64,000 bases of DNA from an uncultured Pseudomonadales bacterium (GCA_905478195.1 CAJQHM010000010.1:1-64000), one strand, 5' to 3'; shown: positions 18,495 through 28,287, numbered from the stretch's first letter. Numbers and translations: made by a program. Notes: a model not told the origin generated them from the sequence alone.

Positions 18495-18995
18495 ATGGCC
18501 ACATACTACCACTATCACAATACCCCGATTGGCGAGCTGCTATTGGCAGGCGATGGCGAGCTACTTGCTCTATTGGGTTTTCCCAGTGGAAAAATGCAGC
18601 GACGCCATGATGTCGATTGGGCGCTCGATGCCAGCCCGTTCAAAGAAGTCTGCCGGCAGTTGGATAGTTATTTTGCTGGAGAGCTTGTGCAGTTTGATCT
18701 GCCACTTCAGCCTGTTGGCACGTCCTTTCAGGAATCGGTCTGGCGGGCGTTGAGGGAGATTCCCTATGGTGAAACCTGGAGTTATGGTCAGCTAGCGGCT
18801 CATATAGGCAAGCCGAAGGCGTCGAGAGCGGTGGGAGCTGCAAATGGAGTGAACCCAATTCCGGTAATTATTCCCTGTCACCGAGTCATCGGTAGTTCGG
18901 GCAAGCTAACTGGATTCGGCGGCGGCATCGAGACCAAGCAATTTCTATTAGGGCTGGAGAAGGAGAGGGCGGGGCCAGGCTTCAACTTTTCCTAG
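18495..18995 (+). CDS. ogt: Methylated-DNA-protein cysteine methyltransferase
   Basis: A 166-residue suicide enzyme that takes the methyl group from O6-methylguanine in DNA. The acceptor Cys128 is in the IPCHRVIG motif; the DNA-binding helix (GETWSYGQLA), the arginine finger (KASRAVGAANGVNP) and the final FGGG are present. There is no Ada zinc domain, so this is an Ogt-type protein. AAGG lies before the ATG. It follows the Ada-AlkA fusion in the same direction and together they form a two-gene alkylation-repair operon. Confidence 0.94.
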   Translation: MATYYHYHNTPIGELLLAGDGELLALLGFPSGKMQRRHDVDWALDASPFKEVCRQLDSYFAGELVQFDLPLQPVGTSFQESVWRALREIPYGETWSYGQLAAHIGKPKASRAVGAANGVNPIPVIIPCHRVIGSSGKLTGFGGGIETKQFLLGLEKERAGPGFNFS

Positions 18996-19117
18996 GCCGG
19001 TTAGTGGCATGCCGAGGAACTTTAGACACGAGCTCATGTCTAGATTGTTAGGTGCTCTACTTATTAGGCACAACAGATAACTGGTTTCGCAGGTGCAGAC
19101 AAAATAAGAGCGAGTAG

Positions 19118-20038
19118 ATGAGCTTTGCCGATGACACAACCCTGGGCAAGCTTTCCCGAGCTGACCTCAGTGCTATTAGCAATGATAAGACTCTCCTGGT
19201 TCGGTCATCGCAAAAAGTTAGCAGCTCTCGAAGTCTGCAGCTCAGTTTCGCGATCTCTGCATCGTTTCATTTCGCTTTGGCGGCAACGCTCTTCTTGTTT
19301 GTGGCAGGCGAGATTGATGTTGTTGAAGAGGCGCAGCCCACTGTATTGCGGATAGACTTTGTTTCATCCAACCCCTTGCTTGGTCAGGAAGAGGAAGCTT
19401 CCGTCCCCGAGCCTGCGCAAGCAGACTCTCTGGATCAAAGTGTTTCCATGCCGGCTCTTGTGTCTGAGGCGCCGCCGCCAGGTTCGGAGTTGGATCGTCC
19501 GATTGTTGCCGAAACAGAAATAGTAGCGCCATCATTGCCTTCTGAAATAATTGCACTGCCCTCGGCGGAATCGGTACAGCGTGTATTGAGCAATGTTCAA
19601 CTTTCTGAGACTTCTCAGTTCTACAGCTACAAATGCAATAAGCTGGAGCGGGAGAAGGCGTTTTCACGATGCGCTCCACTTGATGATCGTGACTACGCAG
19701 AAATTTCCAGCAATCCTGTGAGAGAATTTTATAGCCCGCCCGTTGAAGTCAGTCGTTCGCGTAAGACTGTTACGACCCTGGCGCGTCACAGTGAAAGCGT
19801 CGCTGGCCAGCTTGCACTCAACAACCTTACTTCGGGGCTCTCGACTTATGTAATGGAAGAAACAGAGCAGGGTATAGAAACGTATTCGAATACAACCAGT
19901 CGTAGCGCTGCGCATATGAGCGCGATGATAGATAAGAGTGCGGCTGGAGAAATGGCACGACGAATTTTGACTCCCTGGGTGCAACAACAATCCGCGGTAT
20001 TGCAAGCTCGAAAAGCAAGCGATAGAGTCGTCGATTAG
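19118..20038 (+). CDS. Hypothetical protein with TonB-like N-terminal membrane anchor
   Basis: A 306-residue protein I do not recognise. Residues about 42-65 form a single hydrophobic segment preceded by a polar, Ser-rich stretch and followed by a Pro/Glu/Ala-rich linker (residues about 90-165), as in TonB and TolA-like proteins; the residues VLRIDFV just after the membrane segment also recall TonB-type starts. The C-terminal half has two cysteines (YKCNKLE and SRCAPL) that may form a periplasmic disulfide. There is no TonB C-terminal domain that I can see and no exbB/exbD nearby. It follows ogt by about 120 bases and may be separately transcribed. Confidence 0.65.
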   Translation: MSFADDTTLGKLSRADLSAISNDKTLLVRSSQKVSSSRSLQLSFAISASFHFALAATLFLFVAGEIDVVEEAQPTVLRIDFVSSNPLLGQEEEASVPEPAQADSLDQSVSMPALVSEAPPPGSELDRPIVAETEIVAPSLPSEIIALPSAESVQRVLSNVQLSETSQFYSYKCNKLEREKAFSRCAPLDDRDYAEISSNPVREFYSPPVEVSRSRKTVTTLARHSESVAGQLALNNLTSGLSTYVMEETEQGIETYSNTTSRSAAHMSAMIDKSAAGEMARRILTPWVQQQSAVLQARKASDRVVD

Positions 20039-20187
20039 TTTGGGAGCAGAATCAAGAACTTCAAGGCATTCATTATGGCGCCAGATGAATTCACAAAGTG
20101 TCTGTCGCTGGCTGCGGACCTTCTGATTCTCAGTATCGAATTTTAGAGTATCTTTATGGCGTCCTTAGGCGGACTTGGATACCTAAA

Positions 20188-20553
20188 TTATGGCCGTGAG
20201 GATCTCCCGGGAGGGTTGTATAATGCCAGTTCTTTTTCTAGGTATTCAATGAAGTCTTTTATTCTCCTCAGGGCTAAGGCCTGACACTTAAATTGCGTGT
20301 TTGCTAGTGCTGCATAGATAGATAGTGCAGATAATACCGATATATCCCGTATGCAGTTCTTCGTATTGACAGCATCGCTTATTGTGGCCGCTCGTCGCTC
20401 CTGTTTCTCTCGCGCTTTTGGCAGTTTTGTAGCCAGTTTGTAGCGATCTGCTAAACTGTTGACGTGGTCTGTCCGCGTTACTCCTTCAGCTCCTCTTATG
20501 CTCTCGTTGCATATATATTTGTGACGCCGACTACTTTGTTCTATGGAAATTTG
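20188..20553 (-). pseudogene. Possible protein remnant: long open frame without a start codon
   Basis: In the 516-base gap before the MATE gene, one minus-strand frame is open for over 120 codons, ending at TAA 20188-20190. Its translation looks protein-like (for example LADRYKLATKLPKAREKQE, then a hydrophobic SALSIYAALA stretch and FIEYLEKELALY), yet it has no ATG, GTG or TTG in this stretch. It may be the decayed end of a lost gene, or chance. No family is recognised. Nothing else is visible in 20039-20554. Confidence 0.25.
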
Positions 20554-20554
20554 A

Positions 20555-21958
20555 ATGCTATTAAAAAAATTAGAAAGCGGATGGGGACTTTTTAAACAGG
20601 CGATGGCTGGCGATGGCGGTATTGACTATACACAGGGCTCTATCGGTCGTGTGACGCTGCTGTTGGCTATACCAATGATTCTAGAGATGGCGATGGAGTC
20701 GGTTTTTGCTGTCGTAGATATTTTCTTTGTCGCTGGTTTGGGAACCGCTGCCGTGGCGACCGTGGGTTTAACTGAGGCTATGATTACACTGCTGTATGCC
20801 GTGGCTATAGGGCTGAGTATGGCTACCACGGCTTTGATCGCCAGACGTATTGGTGAGAAAGAGCCGGCGGCAGCTTCGCTCGCAGCAGGACAGGCGATCT
20901 GGGTCGGCCTCATTATTTCAGTGCTGGTGGGTCTGGTTGGAATTTTCTTTGCGCGAAACATTCTGCTGCTGATGGGTGCCGACGAGGTGGTGCTGGAAAC
21001 AGGAGAGACCTATACGAGAATTATGTTTGGCAGCAGTTTTACGATTGTCTTCCTGTTTTTGATTAACGCGATATTTCGTGGGGCGGGGGATGCGAGTCTT
21101 GCTATGCGCGCGCTTACTCTGGCGAATTGTATCAATATAGTACTCGACCCGTGTTTGATCTACGGTTACGGCCCGTTTCCCGAATTGGGATTTAATGGGG
21201 CGGCGATTGCCACCAACATCGGCCGAGGTATTGGTGTGCTATACGGGCTCTACTATCTCTGTGGGGATGGTGGAAGAATTCGATTGCATATCACCAATCT
21301 GCGACTTCAGCTAGACGTGGTTTTTTCTATCATCCGAATCTCTATTGGGGGTGTTTCCCAGTTCCTGGTATCCACCGCCAGTTGGATATTTCTGATGCAG
21401 ATAGTCTCGGGTTTCGGCAGTGAGGCGGTTGCCGGCTATACGATTGCGGTGCGTATCGTCATGTTTAGCATTCTACCTGCCTGGGGCTTGAGTAATGCGG
21501 CAGCCACCTTAGTTGGTCAGAATCTGGGTGCGGGCTTACCGGTGCGCGCAGAGGAATCTGTCTGGCAGATCGTAAAATACAATGCTGTGTATATGGGGTT
21601 TGCGTCACTAGTGATGCTTCTGTTTACTCGATCAATAGTTAGCCTGTTTACGGAGGAGCCTGTCGTCATCGACTATGCGGTGCAGTGTCTTACTATATTT
21701 GCGGCTGCATTTATTGCATGGGGTGCAGGGATGGCAATTATTCAGGCCTTCAATGGTGCTGGGGATACGATGACGCCGACCTGGATTAATATATTCTGCT
21801 TCTGGGTCGTGCAGGTGCCTCTGGCCTATTTTCTGGCGCTGATTTTGGAGTTTGGGCCTGTGGGTGTTTTCTGGGCGGTGTTTGCGTCGGATATCCTCAC
21901 TGGTATAGTAAGCTACCTTGCGTTTAGGCGCGGGAAATGGAAAGACAGAGTAGTTTAG
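20555..21958 (+). CDS. MATE family multidrug/Na+ efflux transporter
   Basis: A 467-residue membrane protein with twelve hydrophobic segments in two repeats of six, the MATE (NorM/DinF) pattern. Family features include AIPMILEMAMESVF at the first helix, GLGTAAVATVGLTEA, the GAGD turns (FRGAGDAS and FNGAGDTM, one in each half) and the related QNLGAG. It would export cationic drugs or metabolites using a sodium or proton gradient. Substrates cannot be deduced. The short cytoplasmic N-terminus of about 35 residues before helix 1 is slightly longer than usual. It is followed after 39 bases by the xdhC-like gene, possibly in one transcript. Confidence 0.92.
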   Translation: MLLKKLESGWGLFKQAMAGDGGIDYTQGSIGRVTLLLAIPMILEMAMESVFAVVDIFFVAGLGTAAVATVGLTEAMITLLYAVAIGLSMATTALIARRIGEKEPAAASLAAGQAIWVGLIISVLVGLVGIFFARNILLLMGADEVVLETGETYTRIMFGSSFTIVFLFLINAIFRGAGDASLAMRALTLANCINIVLDPCLIYGYGPFPELGFNGAAIATNIGRGIGVLYGLYYLCGDGGRIRLHITNLRLQLDVVFSIIRISIGGVSQFLVSTASWIFLMQIVSGFGSEAVAGYTIAVRIVMFSILPAWGLSNAAATLVGQNLGAGLPVRAEESVWQIVKYNAVYMGFASLVMLLFTRSIVSLFTEEPVVIDYAVQCLTIFAAAFIAWGAGMAIIQAFNGAGDTMTPTWINIFCFWVVQVPLAYFLALILEFGPVGVFWAVFASDILTGIVSYLAFRRGKWKDRVV

Positions 21959-21997
21959 CGTTTCCAGCCCATTGATCCTTTATTAAGAATTGAGTGT

Positions 21998-22966
21998 ATG
22001 CAGAGCAGTCAGCAACAGATAATTTCTCACGTTCAGCAATGGTTACATAGCGGCAGAGCAGTGTGGTTATGTACGATAATGAAAACTTGGGGGTCTTCCC
22101 CCCGTCCTATTGGTGCCATGATGGCTTGCACCATGGATGGTGAGTTGGTGGGCTCGATTTCGGGCGGATGTATCGAAGAAGACTTCTTGGAGCAGCTCCG
22201 GGACGGCAGTCTAAAGACGCAATACGACGGCGAGTCAAAGCCCTTTCTTGTAAAGTACGGAGTGACAGCTGAAGAGCAGGCGCGGCTTAAACTTCCCTGC
22301 GGTGGACAGTTACATGTTCTTCTGGAGTACATAGATAGCACCAAAGTGAATATCGACGTTTTTCAAAGATTGGCAGTGGATTTAGAAAATCACAATCGAG
22401 TGAGTCGTATTGTCGACCTGAATAACGGCGTGATTTCGGCTGCGGCAGAAAGTAGCGAGGATGCGGTTGTGATCGAAGGCTCGCGGATGACCCATAGCCT
22501 TAGTCCAATGTACCGTTTGCTAATTTTAGGTGCGGGAGATGTGGCGAAATTTGTAGCCGAGATGGCGATAGCTCTCGAATACGATGTAACTCTCTGTGAT
22601 CCGCGGCCGAATTATTTGGATAATTGGCATGTGCCGGGTGTTGAGACTACTGCGCAACTACCTGATGATGTCGTGCGCGAGCGATTTAGCAACCCCTATA
22701 GCGGTATTATAGCGTTGGCTCATGACCCAAGAGTGGATGATATGGCATTGATGGAAGCATTGAAGACGAATGCTTTTTATATTGGCGCGATGGGTTCGAT
22801 AAAAACTTCGGCGGCAAGACGCGAAAGGTTGCCCGAGTTAGGTTTAAATGACAAAGAAATTTCTCGTCTGCACGCGCCAATAGGCTTTCAAATTAACAGT
22901 AAGACCCCGGCCGAGATCGCGATCGCAGTCATGGCTGAGGTTACCGCGGTAAGATATCAAAATTAG
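21998..22966 (+). CDS. XdhC/CoxF family protein
   Basis: A 322-residue protein with the N-terminal XdhC/CoxI domain (TWGSSPRPIGAMM, GSISGGCIEE) and a C-terminal Rossmann-like domain (LLILGAGDVAKFV, then AMGSIKTSAARRERL). In XdhC proteins of known function the first part handles molybdenum cofactor delivery and sulfuration for xanthine dehydrogenase-type enzymes. No molybdoenzyme genes lie in the window; a MobA-like nucleotidyltransferase at 37.4 kb may be a functional partner. The stop is followed by a strong two-way terminator. Confidence 0.87.
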   Translation: MQSSQQQIISHVQQWLHSGRAVWLCTIMKTWGSSPRPIGAMMACTMDGELVGSISGGCIEEDFLEQLRDGSLKTQYDGESKPFLVKYGVTAEEQARLKLPCGGQLHVLLEYIDSTKVNIDVFQRLAVDLENHNRVSRIVDLNNGVISAAAESSEDAVVIEGSRMTHSLSPMYRLLILGAGDVAKFVAEMAIALEYDVTLCDPRPNYLDNWHVPGVETTAQLPDDVVRERFSNPYSGIIALAHDPRVDDMALMEALKTNAFYIGAMGSIKTSAARRERLPELGLNDKEISRLHAPIGFQINSKTPAEIAIAVMAEVTAVRYQN

Positions 22967-23006
22967 GCCGTCGGTATTTACATTCCGGTGAAGTAAAAAG
23001 AGTCGA

Positions 23007-23034
23007 AAAAAAGGTAGCTGCAGCTACCTTTTTT
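23007..23034. terminator. Bidirectional rho-independent terminator
   Basis: A perfect inverted repeat of 14 bp per arm: AAAAAAGGTAGCTG on the left and its complement on the right (CAGCTACCTTTTTT). The core GGTAGC/GCTACC can form a hairpin, flanked by A-tract and T-tract, so it can stop transcription both from the xdhC-like gene (plus strand) and from the convergent secreted-protein gene ending at 23077. Confidence 0.88.
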
Positions 23035-23076
23035 CTTGCTTCTATGTTTTCCCTGTTTTATCTCTGAGTCGTCTCG

Positions 23077-24105
23077 CTACTGTTCTATAGCGCGCTCAAT
23101 ACCTTCTCTTTCCATAGCCTCTAGTCTCCTAGCGCCGGCGAGTATGCCGATGATGCCGTAGTTTCCTTCGTGGCAGGCATATTCGTATACGGGCTCATCT
23201 ATGCGTGAGAGAGGGTAGGCGCCTGACCACTGTGCGCTATACACAGTAGGGTCATCTACGGTAAAGCCGTAGATAATTTTGTTGTTCGCGCCGCGCTTGA
23301 AAGTTTCTATAACGGTTAGGTTCTCAGTAGGTGCTCCGCGATAAGTGATCCAGGGATTGTAATTCTTGGTCTCTACCACTAGCGTGTCGCCTTCCCAGCG
23401 CCCAATAGAATCACCCATCCACTTCTGGTGCACTTCACCGGCTGGGTTTCTTTCGTCGGCGATCTTGATGATTCTTGCGTCGTGAGCCATTTCGACGATG
23501 ATATTTACATACCCGGGTGACTGCACGATCTGCATATGGCTGTTATACATTACCGGGGTCATAACCGGCCCCGATGAGTTGCCGAAGGCTACCAGGCAGC
23601 GCTCTCCCAGACCGCGTCCTTCCGGGCCTGCATTTCTATCAGGTCGATTCGCACGTAACTCCTGCATTCTTTCTCTGAATCCCGCTACTCGCTCGGGTAT
23701 GCGGCCATTCGGTGGATCGATGATGGCCGATGTGCGAAATTCGCCGTCTATAGTAGGCAGGAACATGCCGCGATCTGTCCAGAATAGGTCGTAGTTACCC
23801 ACCGGGGGCAGGGCTTCGAGTGCGGGAGCGGGGCGATTGGGGTCTAAGGGCTCGTTGTCTTCTTCTACCGCTTGCTGAGCCTGTTTTTCCAAAAGCATGG
23901 CTTCCTCTTCGGTATAGGCTTGCTTTGTGCCTAATTCGCTAGGTCGCTCGAAGGGCATTACTGTGGCGTTCTTCCAGTTCCCTTGCAGATCGGGTACGCC
24001 CCATTCGGTATAGGGTGTCTGAAATTCTTGCCCAAAACTAGCGCTAGCCAGGCTGAGCGTAAGGCTGGCTGAAAGAACAGATACTAAAGAAAGTCGCGGT
24101 TTCAT
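23077..24105 (-). CDS. Secreted protein of unknown function
   Basis: A 342-residue exported protein. I start at ATG 24103-24105 (MKPRLSLVSVL), because GGAGA lies upstream at good spacing and a signal peptide follows directly, with cleavage likely after SFG near residue 26. The mature protein opens with TPYTEWGVPDLQGNW and has conserved-looking patches rich in Trp, Asp and Pro (GRWEGDTLVVETKNY, NSHMQIVQSPGYV). Proteins of this type are abundant in marine and soil Proteobacteria without an assigned role; a beta-rich periplasmic domain is probable. It ends at the shared bidirectional terminator. Confidence 0.78.
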   Translation of the reverse strand: MKPRLSLVSVLSASLTLSLASASFGQEFQTPYTEWGVPDLQGNWKNATVMPFERPSELGTKQAYTEEEAMLLEKQAQQAVEEDNEPLDPNRPAPALEALPPVGNYDLFWTDRGMFLPTIDGEFRTSAIIDPPNGRIPERVAGFRERMQELRANRPDRNAGPEGRGLGERCLVAFGNSSGPVMTPVMYNSHMQIVQSPGYVNIIVEMAHDARIIKIADERNPAGEVHQKWMGDSIGRWEGDTLVVETKNYNPWITYRGAPTENLTVIETFKRGANNKIIYGFTVDDPTVYSAQWSGAYPLSRIDEPVYEYACHEGNYGIIGILAGARRLEAMEREGIERAIEQ

Positions 24106-24297
24106 ACCTTGTCTCCATATCAAGTAACATATTAACTATGCTAATTAATATATTGTTATATATAGATAAAAAAATTATTTATGATTTCACTATCAGTAAT
24201 TATAAAACAGCTTCACAGCCCTGTGCGTCATGAATTGTGACAGCATCTGCGAGCAGTCTCCAGCCTCTAACAAGCTGTGAACATTAGCAAGCTCTGC

Positions 24298-25749
24298 CTA
24301 GGACGCCGCCTTAGCCAAGCCAGTCCAGGGGGCGGCCATTTCTAGAGCAGCGGCCAGTCTCAGTAATACTGCGTCATTACCCCAGGCGGCAGTAAACATG
24401 GCGCCGATCGGCAGGTTCTCTGCTGTTATCGCCATAGGGACAGACATGGATGGCTGGCCGGTACCGTTGGCGAGAGCGGTAATTCCGCTATAGGACTTGA
24501 ATCTGCCACCGTAGCTTGCCAAATCTTCGCTATTCATATCCAGCCAGCCCAGTTTTGCAGGAACCTTGTTCAATACCGGTTGAATAATGACGTCATATTG
24601 CTGATGAAAGTCTCGCATCTGCCGTTCTGCAGCAAGCAGGCTTTCTCTGGCCTGCAGATAATCGACGGCGCTAACCGCGGCTCCGCGTGAGGCCATGGCC
24701 AGAGTCGAGGTCTCGAGAGGGCAGTCCTTCAATTCTAGTTGTAAAGTCTCTGCGCGCTTTGCCACAGACTTATAGATGAAGGTATTAATCAGGCGCGACA
24801 TGGATTTGCCGGCAATGGCATGATCAACCGGATGCGCAGCTTCTTCTACGTGGTGTCCCAGAGACTCGCAGAGTCTTGCTGCCAGTTGCACCGCCAGCAG
24901 GCACTCTTCGTCGATAGTTTCGCCGGTAGGGTGCTCATACTGCACAGCAATACGCAGTTTCTCTCCGTCAGAGTGACCTTCTGCCAGGGTATCAAAGAAG
25001 GAATCTGGGCTGCCTGGCAAAGGATATAAATGAGGGCTATGTAATTTGACGACGTCGAGGAACGCGGCACTATCGCGCACACTGCGGCTGACCACGTGTC
25101 CCACGCTCATGCCTTCCCAGGACTCGGCATGTGTATTCTCGATTGCCGTTAGGCCGCGACTGGGCTTAAGGCCAAACAGGCCACAGCAAGAGGCGGGAAT
25201 ACGTATTGACCCACCTCCGTCACTGGCGTGTGCTACAGGGACTATACCAGCCGCCACCGCAGCCACCGCGCCGCCGCTGGAGCCCCCGGTGGAATAGCGT
25301 AGATTCCAGGGGTTGCGACAGGGTCCATTGGCTGCTGACTCGGTAGTAAGCGTCAGTCCAAATTCCGGTGTGTTGGTTTTTCCGATTATGGGCAGGCCAG
25401 CTTCAACATACTTTGCAACGATGTTGGAATGCTTGTTCGAGATATAATTCTCAAAGAGGCTGCTGCCATAACTCGTCCCCAGGCCTTTAACCTCGGTGAG
25501 GTCTTTAATTAAGAACGGAAGCCCGGCGACCCTGCTTTTCTCAAATAGGGCAGGGTGCTCATCTAATTCCCTAGCCTGCACTAGAGCATGCTCGAAGTTC
25601 TCAATCACGATAGCGTTTATGCTGGGGTTGATCTCGATAGAGCGACTAATCGATGCTTCCGTCAGTTCTGCGCTGGTAAAATCTTTTTTTCGGATTCCTT
25701 CAGCGGCAGCAATGGCGTCGAGTTTTTTGTAGTCGAAATAATCAAGCAT
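24298..25749 (-). CDS. Amidase signature family enzyme
   Basis: A 483-residue hydrolase with the Ser-cisSer-Lys triad of the amidase signature family: Lys82 (FLIKDL), the Ser157/Ser158 pair in GGSSGG, and the nucleophile Ser181 in [10 protein letters not shown]. These enzymes cleave amide bonds; the substrate is not predictable. It could also be annotated as a GatA relative, but no gatC or gatB is near and the C-terminal half ([14 protein letters not shown]) is typical of stand-alone amidases. There is no signal peptide. It is 20 bases downstream of pilU on the same strand. Left of it, 24106-24297 holds no gene. Confidence 0.9.
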   Translation of the reverse strand: MLDYFDYKKLDAIAAAEGIRKKDFTSAELTEASISRSIEINPSINAIVIENFEHALVQARELDEHPALFEKSRVAGLPFLIKDLTEVKGLGTSYGSSLFENYISNKHSNIVAKYVEAGLPIIGKTNTPEFGLTLTTESAANGPCRNPWNLRYSTGGSSGGAVAAVAAGIVPVAHASDGGGSIRIPASCCGLFGLKPSRGLTAIENTHAESWEGMSVGHVVSRSVRDSAAFLDVVKLHSPHLYPLPGSPDSFFDTLAEGHSDGEKLRIAVQYEHPTGETIDEECLLAVQLAARLCESLGHHVEEAAHPVDHAIAGKSMSRLINTFIYKSVAKRAETLQLELKDCPLETSTLAMASRGAAVSAVDYLQARESLLAAERQMRDFHQQYDVIIQPVLNKVPAKLGWLDMNSEDLASYGGRFKSYSGITALANGTGQPSMSVPMAITAENLPIGAMFTAAWGNDAVLLRLAAALEMAAPWTGLAKAAS

Positions 25750-25769
25750 GGTTAAATAGGGTGTCCAGT

Positions 25770-26920
25770 TTAAAAGAATTTATCGTTTTCGTCGTCCGCC
25801 TGTACAAGCGACAAACCGCCTATGTCTTCATTATCGTCGATATCGGTCTGGTCGGCGCCCTTGCCTTCGGATAACTGAATACGCAGCCGCAAGTTGTTCT
25901 TGGAGTCGGCATTCTTCAAGGCTTCTTCATAGCTGATCTTGCCGCTCTTAAAGAGATCGTAGAGCGCCGAGTCGAAAGTCTTCATACCTTGCTGTTCGCT
26001 CTTCTCCATAACTTCCTTAAGCTCCATGACCTCGCCTTGCTTGATAAGGTCGCAGACTCGTGGCGTGCCTAGCAATATCTCGAAGGCTGCAGCACGCTTG
26101 CCGTCGGGGGTGGGAATTAGGCGTTGTGATACGAAGCCCTGCAGGTTCAGAGATAGATCCAGGAAGAGTTGCTTGTGTCGCTCTTCTGGAAAGAAGTTAA
26201 TGATGCGGTCCAAAGCCTGGTTTGCATTATTTGCGTGTAGTGTAGAAAGACAAAGGTGACCTGTCTCAGCGAATGATAATGCGTGCTCCATAGTCTCTCG
26301 GCTGCGAATCTCACCGATAAGAATTACATCCGGCGCCTGTCTGAGCGTATTCTGCAGTGCTTCTTCATAGCTATTCGTATCAACGCCAACTTCACGTTGA
26401 TTAATAATTGATTTTTGGTGTGGGTGAATAAATTCGACAGGGCCTTCGATTGTTATTATGTGGCCATCGCTATTTTTGTTGCGGTGATCAATCAGGGCTG
26501 CCAATGATGTAGATTTTCCCGAGCCGGTGCCGCCGACAAATAGAACAATACCGTTTTTCTGCATGATCAGGTCGTTCAGGATCGGCGGTAGACCTAAAGA
26601 GGCGGCGCTGGGGATTTCAGTTTTAATATTACGCGCTACAATTGCTATCTCACCACGCTGCTGGAAAATATTCACTCGAAAACGGCCTATATCCGGATCC
26701 GATATTGCCATGTTCATTTCCGGGCTTTTTTCAAATTGCTCTATCTGTTCCGCGTTCATTATCTGGTAGGCGATCTTCTTAACCATGCCTTCAGGCAACT
26801 TTTTTCGACCAGTGGCGACAGCTTACCGAATGCTTTCATGCTAGGCGGTGCACCTGTAGTTAGAAACAAGTCCGAGCCTTCTTTTTCAATCATCATTTTG
26901 AGTAAGTCGTTGAAACCCAT
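25770..26920 (-). pseudogene. pilU: Twitching motility ATPase PilU, frameshifted near the N-terminus
   Basis: The reading frame from 25770 to 26798 encodes most of a PilT/PilU retraction ATPase: Walker A GGTGSGKSTSL, the Asp and His boxes (ILIGEIRSRETM, CLSTLHANNA) and an acidic C-terminal tail seen in PilU rather than PilT. The true start is ATG 26918-26920 with AGGA upstream; it reads MGFNDLLKMMIEKEGSDLF and GAPPSMKAFGKLSP, exactly the family's N-terminus, but runs to a stop at 26759-26761. The frames meet at a run of six A (26800-26805); a seventh A would restore a PilU of about 383 residues. So either the gene is inactivated by a one-base deletion, or it is a sequencing error or slippage-prone site. 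PilU assists PilT in type IV pilus retraction. No other pilus gene is present. Confidence 0.85.
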
Positions 26921-26975
26921 AATCGTATTCCTGCTATTGAGCCTGTTTTATTCTGTGAATCTTGGTGTTGGATTA

Positions 26976-27989
26976 TTAGAATCTGCCTTGGGTGTACCAG
27001 CCTACATCACTGGCCGTATCGTCTACTTTTGCAGCAACATCCAGTACCAGCGCGAACAAGGCCATGCGCACCAGAACGCCGTTGTCGGTCTGACGGAAAA
27101 TGGCGAGGCTGGGATGTTGGTTGAGATCATTGTCTAGTTCGTTCGCTTCCTCTCGTGAGTCTCGAGGTAGCGGATGCATTATTACCGTATTGGGTTGGCA
27201 GTAACGGGTATAGATGGATTGATTTAATCTAAATCGGCCTCGATAGATATCAGCTTCAAGTTTAGTGGTAAAACGTTCTTCCTGTATGCGAGTGAGATAG
27301 ACCGTGTCTATGTCATTCAGGCCAGCCTCCATATCTTCGGTCTCGATAACCTTATGCCCAGCAATCTTTAACTCGGAGACGATCTGCGCGGGCATCTTAA
27401 GTTCGGCAGGGGAGATCAGCTTGAAGGTTATATTGTTATACAGTGACAATACTTGTGAGAGGGAGTGGACAGTTCGTCCATGCTTCAGATCCCCGATCAT
27501 GGCTATATGCATGCCATCTATTTGACGATTATTGGACAGAAGTTCCTTCTTGATGGTGTAGAGGTCTAATAGAGCCTGAGACGGATGTTCGTTCGGGCCG
27601 TCGCCCCCATTAATTACAGGAACCCTGCTAGCCTTGGCAAACTCGCTAACCGAGCCGACTTGCGGATGTCGCATGACAATAACATCGCTATATCCGCTAA
27701 TGACTCTTGCCGTATCATAAAGAGATTCGCCTTTGGAAATCGAGGAGGTTTTTACATCGGTTGTTTCTCGCACCTGCCCACCCAGGAGGTTGAAGGAGCA
27801 ACCAAAGCTAACTCGAGTTCGCGTGCTAGGCTCAAAGAACATATTGCCTAAGATTGCACCCTGTAGGGCTTTTGTAATCTTCTCTCTTCGGGCATAGGGG
27901 ATCATGGTATCGGCTACTTCGAAGATTCGATCCACATCAGACCGTTCGAACTGCTTTACGCTGAGTATATGTGCGCCTCGAAAATCCAT
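26976..27989 (-). CDS. pyrB: Aspartate carbamoyltransferase catalytic subunit
   Basis: PyrB joins carbamoyl phosphate and aspartate in the second step of pyrimidine synthesis. The 337-residue protein carries the carbamoyl-phosphate motif FFEPSTRTRVSF, the GGDGPNEHPSQ segment and the HPLPR motif near the C-terminus. It is somewhat longer than the E. coli chain, mainly through a C-terminal extension of about 25 residues. No pyrI, pyrR or pyrC-like gene follows; pyrC is 20 kb away. It is followed on the same strand by pilU. The carbamoyl-phosphate and domain-linker features separate it from the related argF in this window. Confidence 0.95.
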   Translation of the reverse strand: MDFRGAHILSVKQFERSDVDRIFEVADTMIPYARREKITKALQGAILGNMFFEPSTRTRVSFGCSFNLLGGQVRETTDVKTSSISKGESLYDTARVISGYSDVIVMRHPQVGSVSEFAKASRVPVINGGDGPNEHPSQALLDLYTIKKELLSNNRQIDGMHIAMIGDLKHGRTVHSLSQVLSLYNNITFKLISPAELKMPAQIVSELKIAGHKVIETEDMEAGLNDIDTVYLTRIQEERFTTKLEADIYRGRFRLNQSIYTRYCQPNTVIMHPLPRDSREEANELDNDLNQHPSLAIFRQTDNGVLVRMALFALVLDVAAKVDDTASDVGWYTQGRF

Positions 27990-28287
27990 GCTTGCTGAGC
28001 TCTATTGTTGTTTCTATGTATGTTTAGCGACTGGTCAAAATTGCGCGGAGATACCGCAATTTGATCTGCTGTAGGTATCTAAGCCCCCTGCAATCAAAAT
28101 TACCAGTCAAACGATAGGGATACTACTACAGATGGGCGTTTAGAAGGAATTGCTAAGTAGATATTGCCAATCCGGCAGTGCGCTGAATTATTGCCATACG
28201 CAGTGGGCAGAAGTCGCTATAATCATGCCTAATCAGGTAGCGCGTGTGGCGGCAGCGTCTAGGCCCAAATAAGAATAGAGTAGCGAG
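27990..28287. promoter_or_regulatory. Divergent pyrB-sbcB intergenic region with a TATAAT box
   Basis: This region separates two divergent genes. A perfect -10 hexamer TATAAT lies at 28218-28223 on the plus strand, about 65 bases before the sbcB start; no good -35 sits at the usual distance. I see no attenuator-like hairpin or T-run before pyrB. Confidence 0.45.

Noticed and set aside
26797-26808. Programmed -1 frameshifting in pilU at AAAAAAG
   Set aside because: The heptamer is not in the phase needed for the classical slip (A AAA AAG), and no stimulatory hairpin is obvious; a simple one-base loss explains it better.
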